From: Fischerella sp. PCC 9431
GTDB taxonomy: Bacteria > Cyanobacteriota > Cyanobacteriia > Cyanobacteriales > Nostocaceae
DNA: 64,000 nucleotides
Direction: 5' to 3'
Assembly (NCBI RefSeq): GCF_000447295.1
Contig: NZ_KE650771.1
Location: 3,173,964 to 3,237,963 of the forward strand
Under the pieces are notes generated by a model. It saw nothing but the letters and a program-made list of their open reading frames with translations, was not told the DNA's origin and did no database searches. The translations under genes were made by a program, and so were the position numbers. Every line of letters starts with the position of its first letter. Positions within the stretch are counted from its first letter, which is position 1. Positions 41,329 to 49,583 of this stretch are shown here, one piece after another.

Positions 41329-41387
41329 ACCAAAATTATGACAAAAAATTCTTAACCGAACCGTATTGGGTGATGTACAAAAATACC

Positions 41388-41437
41388 GCCTGCGATTGAA
41401 ATCGCACTCTCATAGCTAAACTCTGCTGAAGCAGACT
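41388..41437 (-). repeat. Two-hairpin interspersed element, copy 6 (minus strand)
   Basis: Minus strand: hairpin 1 AGTCTGCT-TC-AGCAGAG, core TTTAGCTATGAG, hairpin 2 TGCGATT-TC-AATCGCA then GGCG. Nearly the same as copy 5 at 39102, in opposite orientation. Confidence 0.78.
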
Positions 41438-41451
41438 ACTTGATATTATAA

Positions 41452-41484
41452 AGTCGGCTTCAGACGACTTGTGCTATTAGCTAA
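41452..41484 (+). repeat. Two-hairpin interspersed element, copy 7 (truncated)
   Basis: Hairpin 1 AGTCGGCT-TC-AGACGACT (one mismatch), core TGTGCTATTAGC, then AAGGGTTTAAAC, half of the second stem found complete in copy 4. Confidence 0.7.
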
Positions 41485-41651
41485 GGGTTTAAACAAATAC
41501 GGTGTATTAAAAAAATTGGGATTCTCTTGTGAATAAGTAAATTCCTCAAACAAGCAAGCATTCAAGCATATTGAAAAAGTATTAAATCATACTTAGAAGG
41601 CATTCAAGCATATTGAGAAAGCAATTTACCTGTTTGCTTACTCATTTTATA

Positions 41652-41903
41652 GAAACGAGTGCGTGTTTTACCGAAATGAGTGCGTGTTTTACTGAAACGA
41701 GAAGGTGAAATGGCTTTTCCAGTGCGTGTTTTACTGAAATGAGAAGGTGAAATGGCTTTTCTAGTAAGTGAAATGACATTTCCAGTGCGTGATTCACTGA
41801 AATGAGAAGGTGAAATGGCTTTTCCAGTAGGTGAAATGACATTTCCAGTGCGTGTTTTACTGAAATGAGAAGGTGAAATGGCATTTCCAGTAGGTAAAAT
41901 GGC
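41652..41903 (+). repeat. 21-bp tandem array A3 (12 units, 42-bp higher order)
   Basis: Twelve 21-base units. Two early units read GAAACGAGTGCGTGTTTTAC plus C/T; from 41694 two unit types alternate (GAAATGAGAAGGTGAAATGG plus C, and TTTTCCAGTGCGTGTTTTAC plus T), giving a 42-base and partly 63-base period. No spacers between units, so not CRISPR. It ends about 200 bases before the TIR gene; an AGACGCTAGGCGTAGACGC dispersed repeat fills part of that gap. Confidence 0.9.
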
Positions 41904-42105
41904 TTTTTGCTTACTAGAATCGAGCTTATATGTTTTTTTGATGTTTTTTTGATGAAGTGACAAGTTGTGGCGATTCTCCCAAAAGGGAGACGCTAGGCGT
42001 AGACGCGCTTTGCAAGTTAAAAAGGCGATCGCCCTTTTGTTTGCCTGCAATATATTACTACAGTAGGTATAATTTTGTAATACATACTTATGTATTAAAT
42101 TTACT

Positions 42106-42489
42106 ATGGCTCATGTTTTTATCAGTCATCGTAAAACCGATGCCGAGCTAGCAGAGAAACTAGGTACAGAAATTCGCAATGCTGGACATGAAGTCTGGTT
42201 CGACGAATGGAAAATAGACGTGGGCGATTCGATTGTTGAACGTGTTAATGAAGGGCTGGAAAGGTTGAATTACTTAGTTTTGTGTTATTCAGCATCTGAG
42301 ATGTCACCGTGGGTGAACCAAGAATGGATGTCAGTGCTAGCACGGCAACTGAGTGGACATGGAGTTAAAATATTACCAGTTTTGCTATCTGGGGGCAAAC
42401 CACCTGCCATTCTTGCTGATATCAAATATGCAGATTTAACTAAGGACTGGTCAAAAGGCTTATCTGATTTACTGCGAGCTATTAAATGA
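42106..42489 (+). CDS. Stand-alone TIR-domain protein, probable NADase
   Basis: 127 residues, essentially one TIR domain. N-terminal strand HVFISHRKTDAELAEKLGTEIRNAGHEVWFDEWKIDVGDSI is typical of bacterial TIR_2 domains. The segment SPWVNQEWMSVLAR places Glu73 where SARM1 and active bacterial TIRs have their catalytic Glu (W-V-x-x-E), so it should be able to cleave NAD+. Its stop overlaps the ATG of the next gene (ATGA), coupling it to a TIR-like-NACHT-HEAT protein. I infer that it is the effector of that sensor: on infection, NAD+ loss or a cyclic-ADP-ribose signal. No ribosome site is obvious at its ATG. Confidence 0.9.
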   Translation: MAHVFISHRKTDAELAEKLGTEIRNAGHEVWFDEWKIDVGDSIVERVNEGLERLNYLVLCYSASEMSPWVNQEWMSVLARQLSGHGVKILPVLLSGGKPPAILADIKYADLTKDWSKGLSDLLRAIK

Positions 42490-45400
42490 AAGATATCACC
42501 TGGAAGGTTCTCATCGCTCATGCAAAGGGAGAAGAAGAATTTGCTGAAAAATTAGCGATACCGATCCGAGAGGCTGGATATGAAGTGGCACATCGGGGAA
42601 CCGTAATGGTTGGAGAGTCCTTCACAGAAGAAGCCTCAAAAGCTTTGCAAGCAGGTGATCCAGTAGTACTTTGTGGAACGATCAAAGCGTTGGGAACCAA
42701 GTGGGCGCGTCAAATTGTTCATGCGGCGAGAAATCAGTATCGAGTGCGAGTGTTCTGCGTACGGATGGAGGACGAAGCCGACGTAGAATCACTCACTTTT
42801 GATGAATGCATTGCACAATATTGGCAAGATCCTACAAAAGCAGAGCGGGATCTAATTGCTTCCTTAAAAAAATATTATCCCCTGCAAGCACCTTCAGACT
42901 ATGTGCCAATGGGTAATGAAGCAGAACAGCGTTATCGAAAACTGGCTTTAGAGTCCTGTGACATTATTGACTTGGCTAACTTGCCAGAAGATCGTGAAAT
43001 TGCTGAAAAAACTCATAAACTAGCACTGCGTCGGCTTTATGTAGCACTGCGTGTTCAAGTAGAAATAACTGCTAGCAAAGAAATTGATGAATCACTATTG
43101 GAGACAATGGAAAAGCGCCGCAGTGCCAAACAACTCCAATTGGCTGGGCGCAGTCATTTAGACGAAAGTGAATGGGAAAATAAAGGTAAGCGGATTCCTA
43201 TTGGAGAGCGACTGGCTGAAGCAAAACGGTTGGTTGTTCTTGGAGATCCAGGCGCAGGCAAAACGACAATGGTGCGTTGGATTACTACAGCTTACCTGCT
43301 TAGGCTAAAACAAGATCCAGATTGGCAGGATCTACCGGATGTAAACACACTTCCAAATGAAGATTGGTTACCAATTATTATCCGTTGTCGTGACCTTGAC
43401 AATTCTAAATTGGAAAGTTCACTCGATAATATATTGATTTACACTCTGCTGAAAGCTGAGATGTCCGAAGCAGAATGCGCTGCTCTGCGGGAAATTTTGC
43501 GGAAAAAACTTCAAGCTGGTGAAGCGCTGTTACTGATAGACGGCTTGGATGAAATTACCGATCCGCGCTTACGTGCGAGATTTTGTGACCAAATTGAAAA
43601 TATTTGCATTGCTTATCCACAAGCCCCAATTATTGTCACTTCACGTATTGTCGGCTACCGGGAAATGAAACACCGCATTGGACGTGGGTTTGAGCATGTC
43701 ACAGTTGCTGATTTAACCAGAGAGGATAAAGACGACTTTGCCAATCGCTGGTGCGAGATCACTGAACCACTAGATAGAAAGAAAAAAGCCACAGAAGATT
43801 TGATCAAAGATATTCATAGCAGCGATCGCATTGAGCGTCTGACTGGTAATCCCATGCTACTCACCACAATGGCATTGGTGAAGCGCAAAGTTGGTAAACT
43901 TCCCAGTCGCCGGGCAGATTTGTATTGGGAAGCAGTACAGGTACTGCTGAACTGGCGACGTGAAGTAGACGAGCCAATAGATCATCGCGAAGCAATTCCA
44001 CAGTTAAACTACATTGCTTATGCTATGTGCGATCGCGGGGTACAACAACTCAGACAGGATGAGATGATCGAACTGCTAGAGCAGATACGACAGGAACGTC
44101 CTGAGAACCATATGGTTAAGCAACACACTCCGGAAGAATTTTTGCGCCTGCTAGAGCATCGCACAGGTATTTTAGTAGAAGTGGGTCATGTCCGCCATAA
44201 TGGCACACCAGTTCCTTGTTTTGAGTTTCGCCACCTCACCTTTCAGGAATACCTGGCAGGACTAGCACTTGTAAAAGGTTATTTTCCTCAGCGCGATCGC
44301 TCCCTCAGTCTTGCTCAAAATGTAGCACCGCTTGCTGGTCGTATCAGCAAAGTGTCAAATGATGACTCAAATCAAGAAGTAGCGGTAACAGAAAACTGGC
44401 GAGAGGCACTGCGTCTATGTGTAGCATCCTGCAATGATGATGATGTAGATGAAGTTCTCCGAGCCATCCTCAAACCGCTTGATGGAGAAAATGCTGAAAC
44501 AATTGCTCGTCCCCGTGCAGTGATGGCTGCTTTGTGTTTAGCTGATGAACCGAATGCCAGTGATGAGGTAGCGAGGGAAGTTTTACAAGAGTTTGTTAAG
44601 CAAATTGGTAAGTCTGACGGCGGACAATTTATAAACATAGAAACCACAGTAGATGCTGCGGCGATGGAGTTAGCTAATTCTCAATGGACAGATATACTAC
44701 GCGATCTCCTAGCTAAAGAGTTTCAAGAACGAGAAGCAGCATCCCGCAGTAGTTGTGGTGATATTTGGGGAATGGTTGTGACAGCATCGGTGTCAGAAGA
44801 TCAGGCTGAAATCCATGAGTGGTGTGTCAGACAAGTTTCTCGATTTGGGTTAAGTGAAAGAGAATCTATTGAGGCAGCTTTGAGCATTGAGCAAATGGCT
44901 TGGAAAACACTTTTGCTTTTGCCACATTTTCACAACTTTTTTCCAATTGTACCCGGAATGGTAGAAGGGTTATTAGAAATGCTTGTGAGCAATGCTCCCG
45001 CTTCTCATGCAGCAGCTAAGGTGCTACGAGTTTTGAATATTAAAATTATGAGAATGCAAAAGCACTGGCGACCTTCAGTAGAACAGAAGAAGCGTTTGAT
45101 CTCTTTTATCAGTCATTCAGCATCTGATACCCAAGCAGTGGCTTTAGTGTCTGGAATTTTAGGTAACAAAGGCGAGAAGCAAGCAGTCGAACCACTGATT
45201 GCTAAACTCGATGATTCAGATAAAGATGTGCGGCGAGCGGTAGCACAGGCACTGGGCAATATTAAAGATCAACAGGCAGTCGAACCACTGATTGCTAAAC
45301 TCGATGATTCAGATAAAGATGTACGGCAAGTGGTAGCACAGGCACTGGGCAATATTAAAGATCAACAGGCAGTCGAACCACTGATTGCTAAACTCGATGA

Positions 45401-46520
45401 TTCAGATAAAGATGTACGGCGAGCGGTAGCACAGGCACTGGTCAATATCAAAGATCAACGGGCAGTCGAACCACTGATTGCTAAACTCGATGATTCAGAT
45501 AAAGATGTACGGCGAGCGGTAGCACAGGCACTGGGCAATATTAAAGATCAACAGGCAGTCGAACCACTGATTGCTAAACTCAATGACTCAGATGAAGTTG
45601 TACGACGAGCGGTAGCACAGGCACTGGGCAATATCAAAGATCAACATGTAGTCGAACTACTGATTGCTAAACTTGATGATTCAGATAAAGATGTACGGCG
45701 AGCGGTAGTAGGGGCACTGGGCGATATCAAAGATCAACAGGCAGTCGAACCACTGATTGCTAAACTTGATGATTCAGATAAAGATGTACGGCGAGCGGTA
45801 GTAGGGGCACTAGGCAATATCAAAGATCAACAGGCAGTCGAACCACTGATTGCTAAACTTGATGATTCAGATAAAGATGTACGGCGAGCGGTAGCACAGG
45901 CACTGGTCAATATCAAAGATCAACGGGCAGTCGAACCACTGATTGCTAAACTCGATGATTCAGATGAGTATGTACGGCAAGTGGTAGCACTGGCATTGGG
46001 CAATATCAAAGATCAACGGCCAGTTGAACCACTGATTGCTAAACTCGATGATTCAGACGAAGATGTACGGCAAGTGGTAGCACTGGCACTGGGCAATATT
46101 AAAGATCAACGGGCAGTCGAACCACTAATTGCTAAACTCAATGACTCAAATGAAGATGTGCGGCAAGCGGTAGAGGCAGCACTTGTCCAACTTGAACACA
46201 CGCAGACGATAAAAGTTTTGTTTGAAAGATTGTCAGCCGATGACCGGGAAACAAGAGTTATGGCTCTCAAAGCTTTATCCCACGTTTGTAATGATGAGGT
46301 AGATCGCAAGCTGTTGTCAAGGGATCTCGATGCCTTCAACCCGTTTCTAGATCCCCAAGAAGAAATTGATGAAGAATGGATTTGTAATGCTGCTGAGGCG
46401 CTAGAAATGTCAGTAGAGGAAGTGCGTAGTCGTTACCAAGCCCTTGCCCAGCAGTTTCCGTTGAAGTTGAACTTTGCTGATAATGGTGAAAATGGAGGAG
46501 ATTTCCAGTCGCAAAATTGA
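42486..46520 (+). CDS. TIR-like / NACHT NTPase / HEAT-repeat protein (NLR-like)
   Basis: 1344 residues. 1-130: a TIR-like domain (WKVLIAHAKGEEEFAEKLAIPIREAGYEVAHRG) in which the catalytic Glu position of the neighbouring TIR (Glu73) is Ile78 in TKWARQIV, so probably not an enzyme. 240-620: NACHT NTPase with Walker A GDPGAGKT (253-260), Walker B LLLIDGLDEI (349-357), VTSR sensor (384-387) and the FEFRHLTFQEYLAG helix. 640-890: helical region. 899-1239: eleven 31-residue HEAT-like repeats of near-identical sequence. 1240-1344: tail. This is the build of bacterial NACHT (NLR-related) anti-phage proteins: HEAT repeats sense, NACHT oligomerises. The separate TIR gene upstream probably supplies the killing activity. 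Confidence 0.9.
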   Translation: MKDITWKVLIAHAKGEEEFAEKLAIPIREAGYEVAHRGTVMVGESFTEEASKALQAGDPVVLCGTIKALGTKWARQIVHAARNQYRVRVFCVRMEDEADVESLTFDECIAQYWQDPTKAERDLIASLKKYYPLQAPSDYVPMGNEAEQRYRKLALESCDIIDLANLPEDREIAEKTHKLALRRLYVALRVQVEITASKEIDESLLETMEKRRSAKQLQLAGRSHLDESEWENKGKRIPIGERLAEAKRLVVLGDPGAGKTTMVRWITTAYLLRLKQDPDWQDLPDVNTLPNEDWLPIIIRCRDLDNSKLESSLDNILIYTLLKAEMSEAECAALREILRKKLQAGEALLLIDGLDEITDPRLRARFCDQIENICIAYPQAPIIVTSRIVGYREMKHRIGRGFEHVTVADLTREDKDDFANRWCEITEPLDRKKKATEDLIKDIHSSDRIERLTGNPMLLTTMALVKRKVGKLPSRRADLYWEAVQVLLNWRREVDEPIDHREAIPQLNYIAYAMCDRGVQQLRQDEMIELLEQIRQERPENHMVKQHTPEEFLRLLEHRTGILVEVGHVRHNGTPVPCFEFRHLTFQEYLAGLALVKGYFPQRDRSLSLAQNVAPLAGRISKVSNDDSNQEVAVTENWREALRLCVASCNDDDVDEVLRAILKPLDGENAETIARPRAVMAALCLADEPNASDEVAREVLQEFVKQIGKSDGGQFINIETTVDAAAMELANSQWTDILRDLLAKEFQEREAASRSSCGDIWGMVVTASVSEDQAEIHEWCVRQVSRFGLSERESIEAALSIEQMAWKTLLLLPHFHNFFPIVPGMVEGLLEMLVSNAPASHAAAKVLRVLNIKIMRMQKHWRPSVEQKKRLISFISHSASDTQAVALVSGILGNKGEKQAVEPLIAKLDDSDKDVRRAVAQALGNIKDQQAVEPLIAKLDDSDKDVRQVVAQALGNIKDQQAVEPLIAKLDDSDKDVRRAVAQALVNIKDQRAVEPLIAKLDDSDKDVRRAVAQALGNIKDQQAVEPLIAKLNDSDEVVRRAVAQALGNIKDQHVVELLIAKLDDSDKDVRRAVVGALGDIKDQQAVEPLIAKLDDSDKDVRRAVVGALGNIKDQQAVEPLIAKLDDSDKDVRRAVAQALVNIKDQRAVEPLIAKLDDSDEYVRQVVALALGNIKDQRPVEPLIAKLDDSDEDVRQVVALALGNIKDQRAVEPLIAKLNDSNEDVRQAVEAALVQLEHTQTIKVLFERLSADDRETRVMALKALSHVCNDEVDRKLLSRDLDAFNPFLDPQEEIDEEWICNAAEALEMSVEEVRSRYQALAQQFPLKLNFADNGENGGDFQSQN
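45180..46202 (+). repeat. 93-bp coding tandem repeat (11 HEAT units)
   Basis: Eleven in-frame 93-base units coding for 31-residue HEAT-like repeats. Units 1-4 and 7-8 are almost identical at the DNA level, including third positions, and unit 3 and 8 share the same rare variant (AQALVNIKDQR), pointing to recent duplication or gene conversion of several units. Confidence 0.92.
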
Positions 46521-46601
46521 TATTTTGCATTGTTATGAGTAAACCACTAATTGCGACAAAACGTAGATCGACTGGAAGTGAGTTGCAGGAGTTCTTCATT
46601 C

Positions 46602-46652
46602 AGTCTACTAAAAGTAGACTTAGGTTATTAGCCCGCAGTTTATTTGCGGGCG
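46602..46652 (+). repeat. Two-hairpin interspersed element, copy 8
   Basis: Hairpin 1 AGTCTACT-AAA-AGTAGACT (46602-46620), core TAGGTTATTAGC, hairpin 2 CCCGCA/TGCGGG (46632-46650) then CG. It lies between the convergent NACHT and hemN genes and could act as a terminator for either. Confidence 0.78.
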
Positions 46653-46698
46653 AGTTAATTGTTTAGTCTGATAATATTTATCGTACTCACGTTAGATA

Positions 46699-48099
46699 TT
46701 AAATCGCCCGTGAAAATTTTTGCTCTTGGGTGAGACGATGAGCATCAAAATTAACGGCGATATTTCTTACTAATAATCTACCAATTTCTGTAATGCCAAT
46801 TTCATCTTTTGATAAACTGACTAATCCATCTGATTCTAAATTTTGCAATGCTGCTAACTCTGGAGCAAAATATTCATCAAAACAGATTTGATACTGTTTT
46901 TCAATGTCTTGCTTATGCAATTTAGCATGAGACATCAGCCGCATAATCACATCTCGTCTGAGAATATCATCTGCATTTAACTTAATACCTTTGCCAATCG
47001 GTAAAACACCCGCATCAATTGCTTGATAATAATCACGCAATCGCTTGTGATTCTGAGCATAGGCATCTTCTAGCATACTCACAGATGTGGCACCAAAACC
47101 AAAAAGTTCTGCTTGCGCCCAAGTTGTGTAACCTTGGAAATTACGCTTGAGTGTATAATTGCGTTGTGCGATCGCTAATTCATCATGAGGTTTAGCAAAA
47201 TGATCCATCCCGATGAAGAGATATTTATTATTAGTTAACTCTTCAATGGTCATTTTAAAAATCTCTAATTTCTCCTGTGGCGCTGGTAGCGCATCTTTAG
47301 CAATTTTTTTCTGAATTGGTTTTACCCACGGTACATAGGCAAAATTAAATACTGCAATCCGATCAGGATCTAATTCAATTGTCTTTTGAATTGTCTCCTG
47401 AAAGCTTTGATAATTTTGATAGGGTAGACCATAAATTAAGTCTACATTCACACTTTGAAAACCTGCTTCTCTGATCCAACGCATGACTTCAAAGAGGTTT
47501 TTTTCTGGCTGGACGCGATTGATCGCCGCTTGCACCTGGGGATTAAAATCTTGAATCCCAAAACTAATCCGATTAAAACCAATCTCTTTGAGAAAGAAAA
47601 TGTATTGCTTGTCAACGTCGCGGGGATTGATTTCCAGAGATATTTCGGCTTGTGGATCAAAGCGGAAGTGGTGAGTAATATGATTCCACAAGTTTTCTAC
47701 TTGTTGTAAACTTAAATAATTTGGTGTTCCGCCACCCCAATGCATCTGCACTACTTGTCTATCTGGATCAATTAAAGATGCTGTCTGCTTGATTTCTCGC
47801 TCTAGATATTCGAGATATTTTTGGGCAATATTTTTGTTATTAGAAATAACTACATTACAGCCACAGAAATAACAAGCACTCTGACAAAAGGGAATATGAA
47901 AGTACAAAGATAAAGGCGTCTTTCTTTGATTTGAGGATGCGATACTATCCTCAAATTCTGATACTGTAAATGCTGTGTTTAACTGTGTAGCGGGTGGATA
48001 ACTAGTATATCTCGGTGTCGGAATATCATACTTTTTTATGATATCTATGTCGAACTTCACACCAGGAATTTGCAAAACCATCGAATTATTTCCAATCAC
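46699..48099 (-). CDS. hemN: Oxygen-independent coproporphyrinogen III oxidase
   Basis: A 466-residue radical-SAM enzyme that makes protoporphyrinogen IX without oxygen. The [4Fe-4S] motif is FHIPFCQSACYFCGCN (C-x3-C-x2-C plus the fourth Cys of HemN), with GGGTPNYL for SAM binding and INRVQPE typical of true HemN rather than HemW. Length normal. It lies 209 bases after a heme oxygenase gene on the same strand. In other cyanobacteria heme oxygenase 2 and hemN cluster and are turned on under low oxygen, so the same is likely here. Confidence 0.95.
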   Translation of the reverse strand: MIGNNSMVLQIPGVKFDIDIIKKYDIPTPRYTSYPPATQLNTAFTVSEFEDSIASSNQRKTPLSLYFHIPFCQSACYFCGCNVVISNNKNIAQKYLEYLEREIKQTASLIDPDRQVVQMHWGGGTPNYLSLQQVENLWNHITHHFRFDPQAEISLEINPRDVDKQYIFFLKEIGFNRISFGIQDFNPQVQAAINRVQPEKNLFEVMRWIREAGFQSVNVDLIYGLPYQNYQSFQETIQKTIELDPDRIAVFNFAYVPWVKPIQKKIAKDALPAPQEKLEIFKMTIEELTNNKYLFIGMDHFAKPHDELAIAQRNYTLKRNFQGYTTWAQAELFGFGATSVSMLEDAYAQNHKRLRDYYQAIDAGVLPIGKGIKLNADDILRRDVIMRLMSHAKLHKQDIEKQYQICFDEYFAPELAALQNLESDGLVSLSKDEIGITEIGRLLVRNIAVNFDAHRLTQEQKFSRAI

Positions 48100-48185
48100 T
48101 AAGGGTATATGGGTATAGATTTCAGTGTTCAGTTATCAGTGTTCAGTTGGTGAGTGTTATACCAATTCTTCGTGAAGCTGCTCCC

Positions 48186-48251
48186 GAATTTTACCCCTCC
48201 CCAACCCTCCCCTTGGCAAGGGGAGGGTGCGCGTTAGCGCGGGTGGGGTCT
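48186..48251. repeat. Dispersed C/G-rich palindromic repeat
   Basis: CCCTCCCCTT-GGC-AAGGGGAGGG hairpin followed by GCGCGTTAGCGC, between heme oxygenase and hemN genes. It is related to the insert inside the decarboxylase gene at 56904. Heptamer runs (CAGTTAT, CTGATAA) flank it at 48121-48146 and 48284-48312. Confidence 0.65.
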
Positions 48252-48307
48252 TTGTATGCGTCTTCATATTAAATTGGTGTTAACTGATAACTGATAACTG
48301 TTAACTG

Positions 48308-49021
48308 TTAACTGACCGCTACTTCCGTGCTACCAGTGTTATGACTATGTGTTAGGGAATTAAACAAAACTTGTCCAATTGCTTGAATTAAATTTCCTTC
48401 TAACTCTTGAGCAATTTTCATATTGAACCCAAAGGAATTATTTGCTTCTGCAACAATTTTTTCTGCTGTAGCATCGTCAATTTTTAATGTGTCTAATGCT
48501 TGACGATATTTGTCTTTAAAAGCTTTTTTGTCGGGAATTTGCTCGAAATTATAAAAAGACGTACCTTGATAACCTTCTAACTTTAAGGCTGACTGAGCAA
48601 TTTTTTGTAACATTTGACCACCGGAAAGATCACCCATGTAGCGAGTGTAGGTATGTCCAATTAATAACTCAGGTGCAGTTGCAGATAATTCTCGAATTCG
48701 GGCAATATAACTTTGAGCAACAGGAGACGGTTTTATACAATTTCGCCAGTCTTTCCCATAGTAAAATTCCATATCTTTCTCTAAAGCAGCTTGGCGATTT
48801 AGTTCAGGAAAATAAATATTGCCAACTATGGGATGATGTCGATGTTTTTCTATTTCTGTTTCTAGTTCCCGATAAACGTAATACAAGTTACTTAAAAACT
48901 TGGCAAAGCAGCTTCTATCTACAACCCCTTTGAGAAAACACTTCATAAATCCGACATTTTCTGCTGCTGTATGGGATTTTTGGGTTCCAGTACGAAGTTT
49001 AATCGCTAGATTATTACTCAT
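48308..49021 (-). CDS. Heme oxygenase (biliverdin-producing)
   Basis: A 237-residue all-helical enzyme that opens heme to biliverdin IXalpha, CO and iron, the first step to phycocyanobilin for the phycobiliproteins. The proximal His is in GTQKSHTAAENVGFMKCFLKG; the distal helix Gly-rich segment is YTRYMGDLSGGQMLQKIAQ. Ends in a short polar tail. Next to hemN, so I take it as the low-oxygen paralogue (ho2/pbsA2 type) rather than the constitutive one; the sequence alone does not prove this. Confidence 0.94.
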   Translation of the reverse strand: MSNNLAIKLRTGTQKSHTAAENVGFMKCFLKGVVDRSCFAKFLSNLYYVYRELETEIEKHRHHPIVGNIYFPELNRQAALEKDMEFYYGKDWRNCIKPSPVAQSYIARIRELSATAPELLIGHTYTRYMGDLSGGQMLQKIAQSALKLEGYQGTSFYNFEQIPDKKAFKDKYRQALDTLKIDDATAEKIVAEANNSFGFNMKIAQELEGNLIQAIGQVLFNSLTHSHNTGSTEVAVS

Positions 49022-49583
49022 TGGTTTTTTCCTTCATCTCAAAACGCAAGCTGATATTTACCAGTTCACTGTCAACGCCAGCGTTGAAGAATTGTTATCC
49101 AGGTTGATGAAAGGATCTGCATCATGACCATCAGCGAATCACACCACCGATGCAGACCCAAGCCATGTTGATTTCTACCAAAATCATTTAACTATTTAAT
49201 CGCTGACTAACGATATAACTATTTATATTTTTTCATATTTCTCTGATTTTGGATGAAGAAAAATGTTTTGAGCCAAATTAAATTTTGTTTGTCAATTGAG
49301 TTTGCAGGATTTTTTACAAAAATTATTTTCTCAATCACTTTTAGCTCAATTAACAAAATCATAAATTTCAATAAGTTTTTGTACTGAAATACTTGTAAAA
49401 ATATTTATATAAAGTCTGAATAATTAAATTCTCGCAGCTAGATTTGCTGCAATTACATGTAACACCAATTCTCAAAAATTCCACTACACTGAGAAAGTCA
49501 GTCAACAGTATCACCAGCAGTGATCAAATTGGTAACTGATAACTGGTAACTGATAACTGATAACTGATAATTGGAGAGTAACC
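49022..49583. other. Divergent promoter region, heme oxygenase / acyltransferase
   Basis: 562 bases, strongly AT-rich. Promoters of the heme oxygenase-hemN unit should lie near the left end. The right end (49536-49572) is a run of TAACTGA heptamers immediately before the ribosome site of the acyltransferase. No gene seen. Confidence 0.5.

Noticed and set aside
40982-41341. 119-residue open frame of ILMVASD heptapeptides
   Set aside because: It is array A2 plus heptamer repeats read as protein.
41652-41903. CRISPR array
   Set aside because: Units are contiguous without spacers and diverge gradually; no cas genes in the window. The same holds for A1, A2 and A4.
41604-42050. 148-residue minus-strand frame
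   Set aside because: It is array A3 read in one frame; overlapping frames are equally open.
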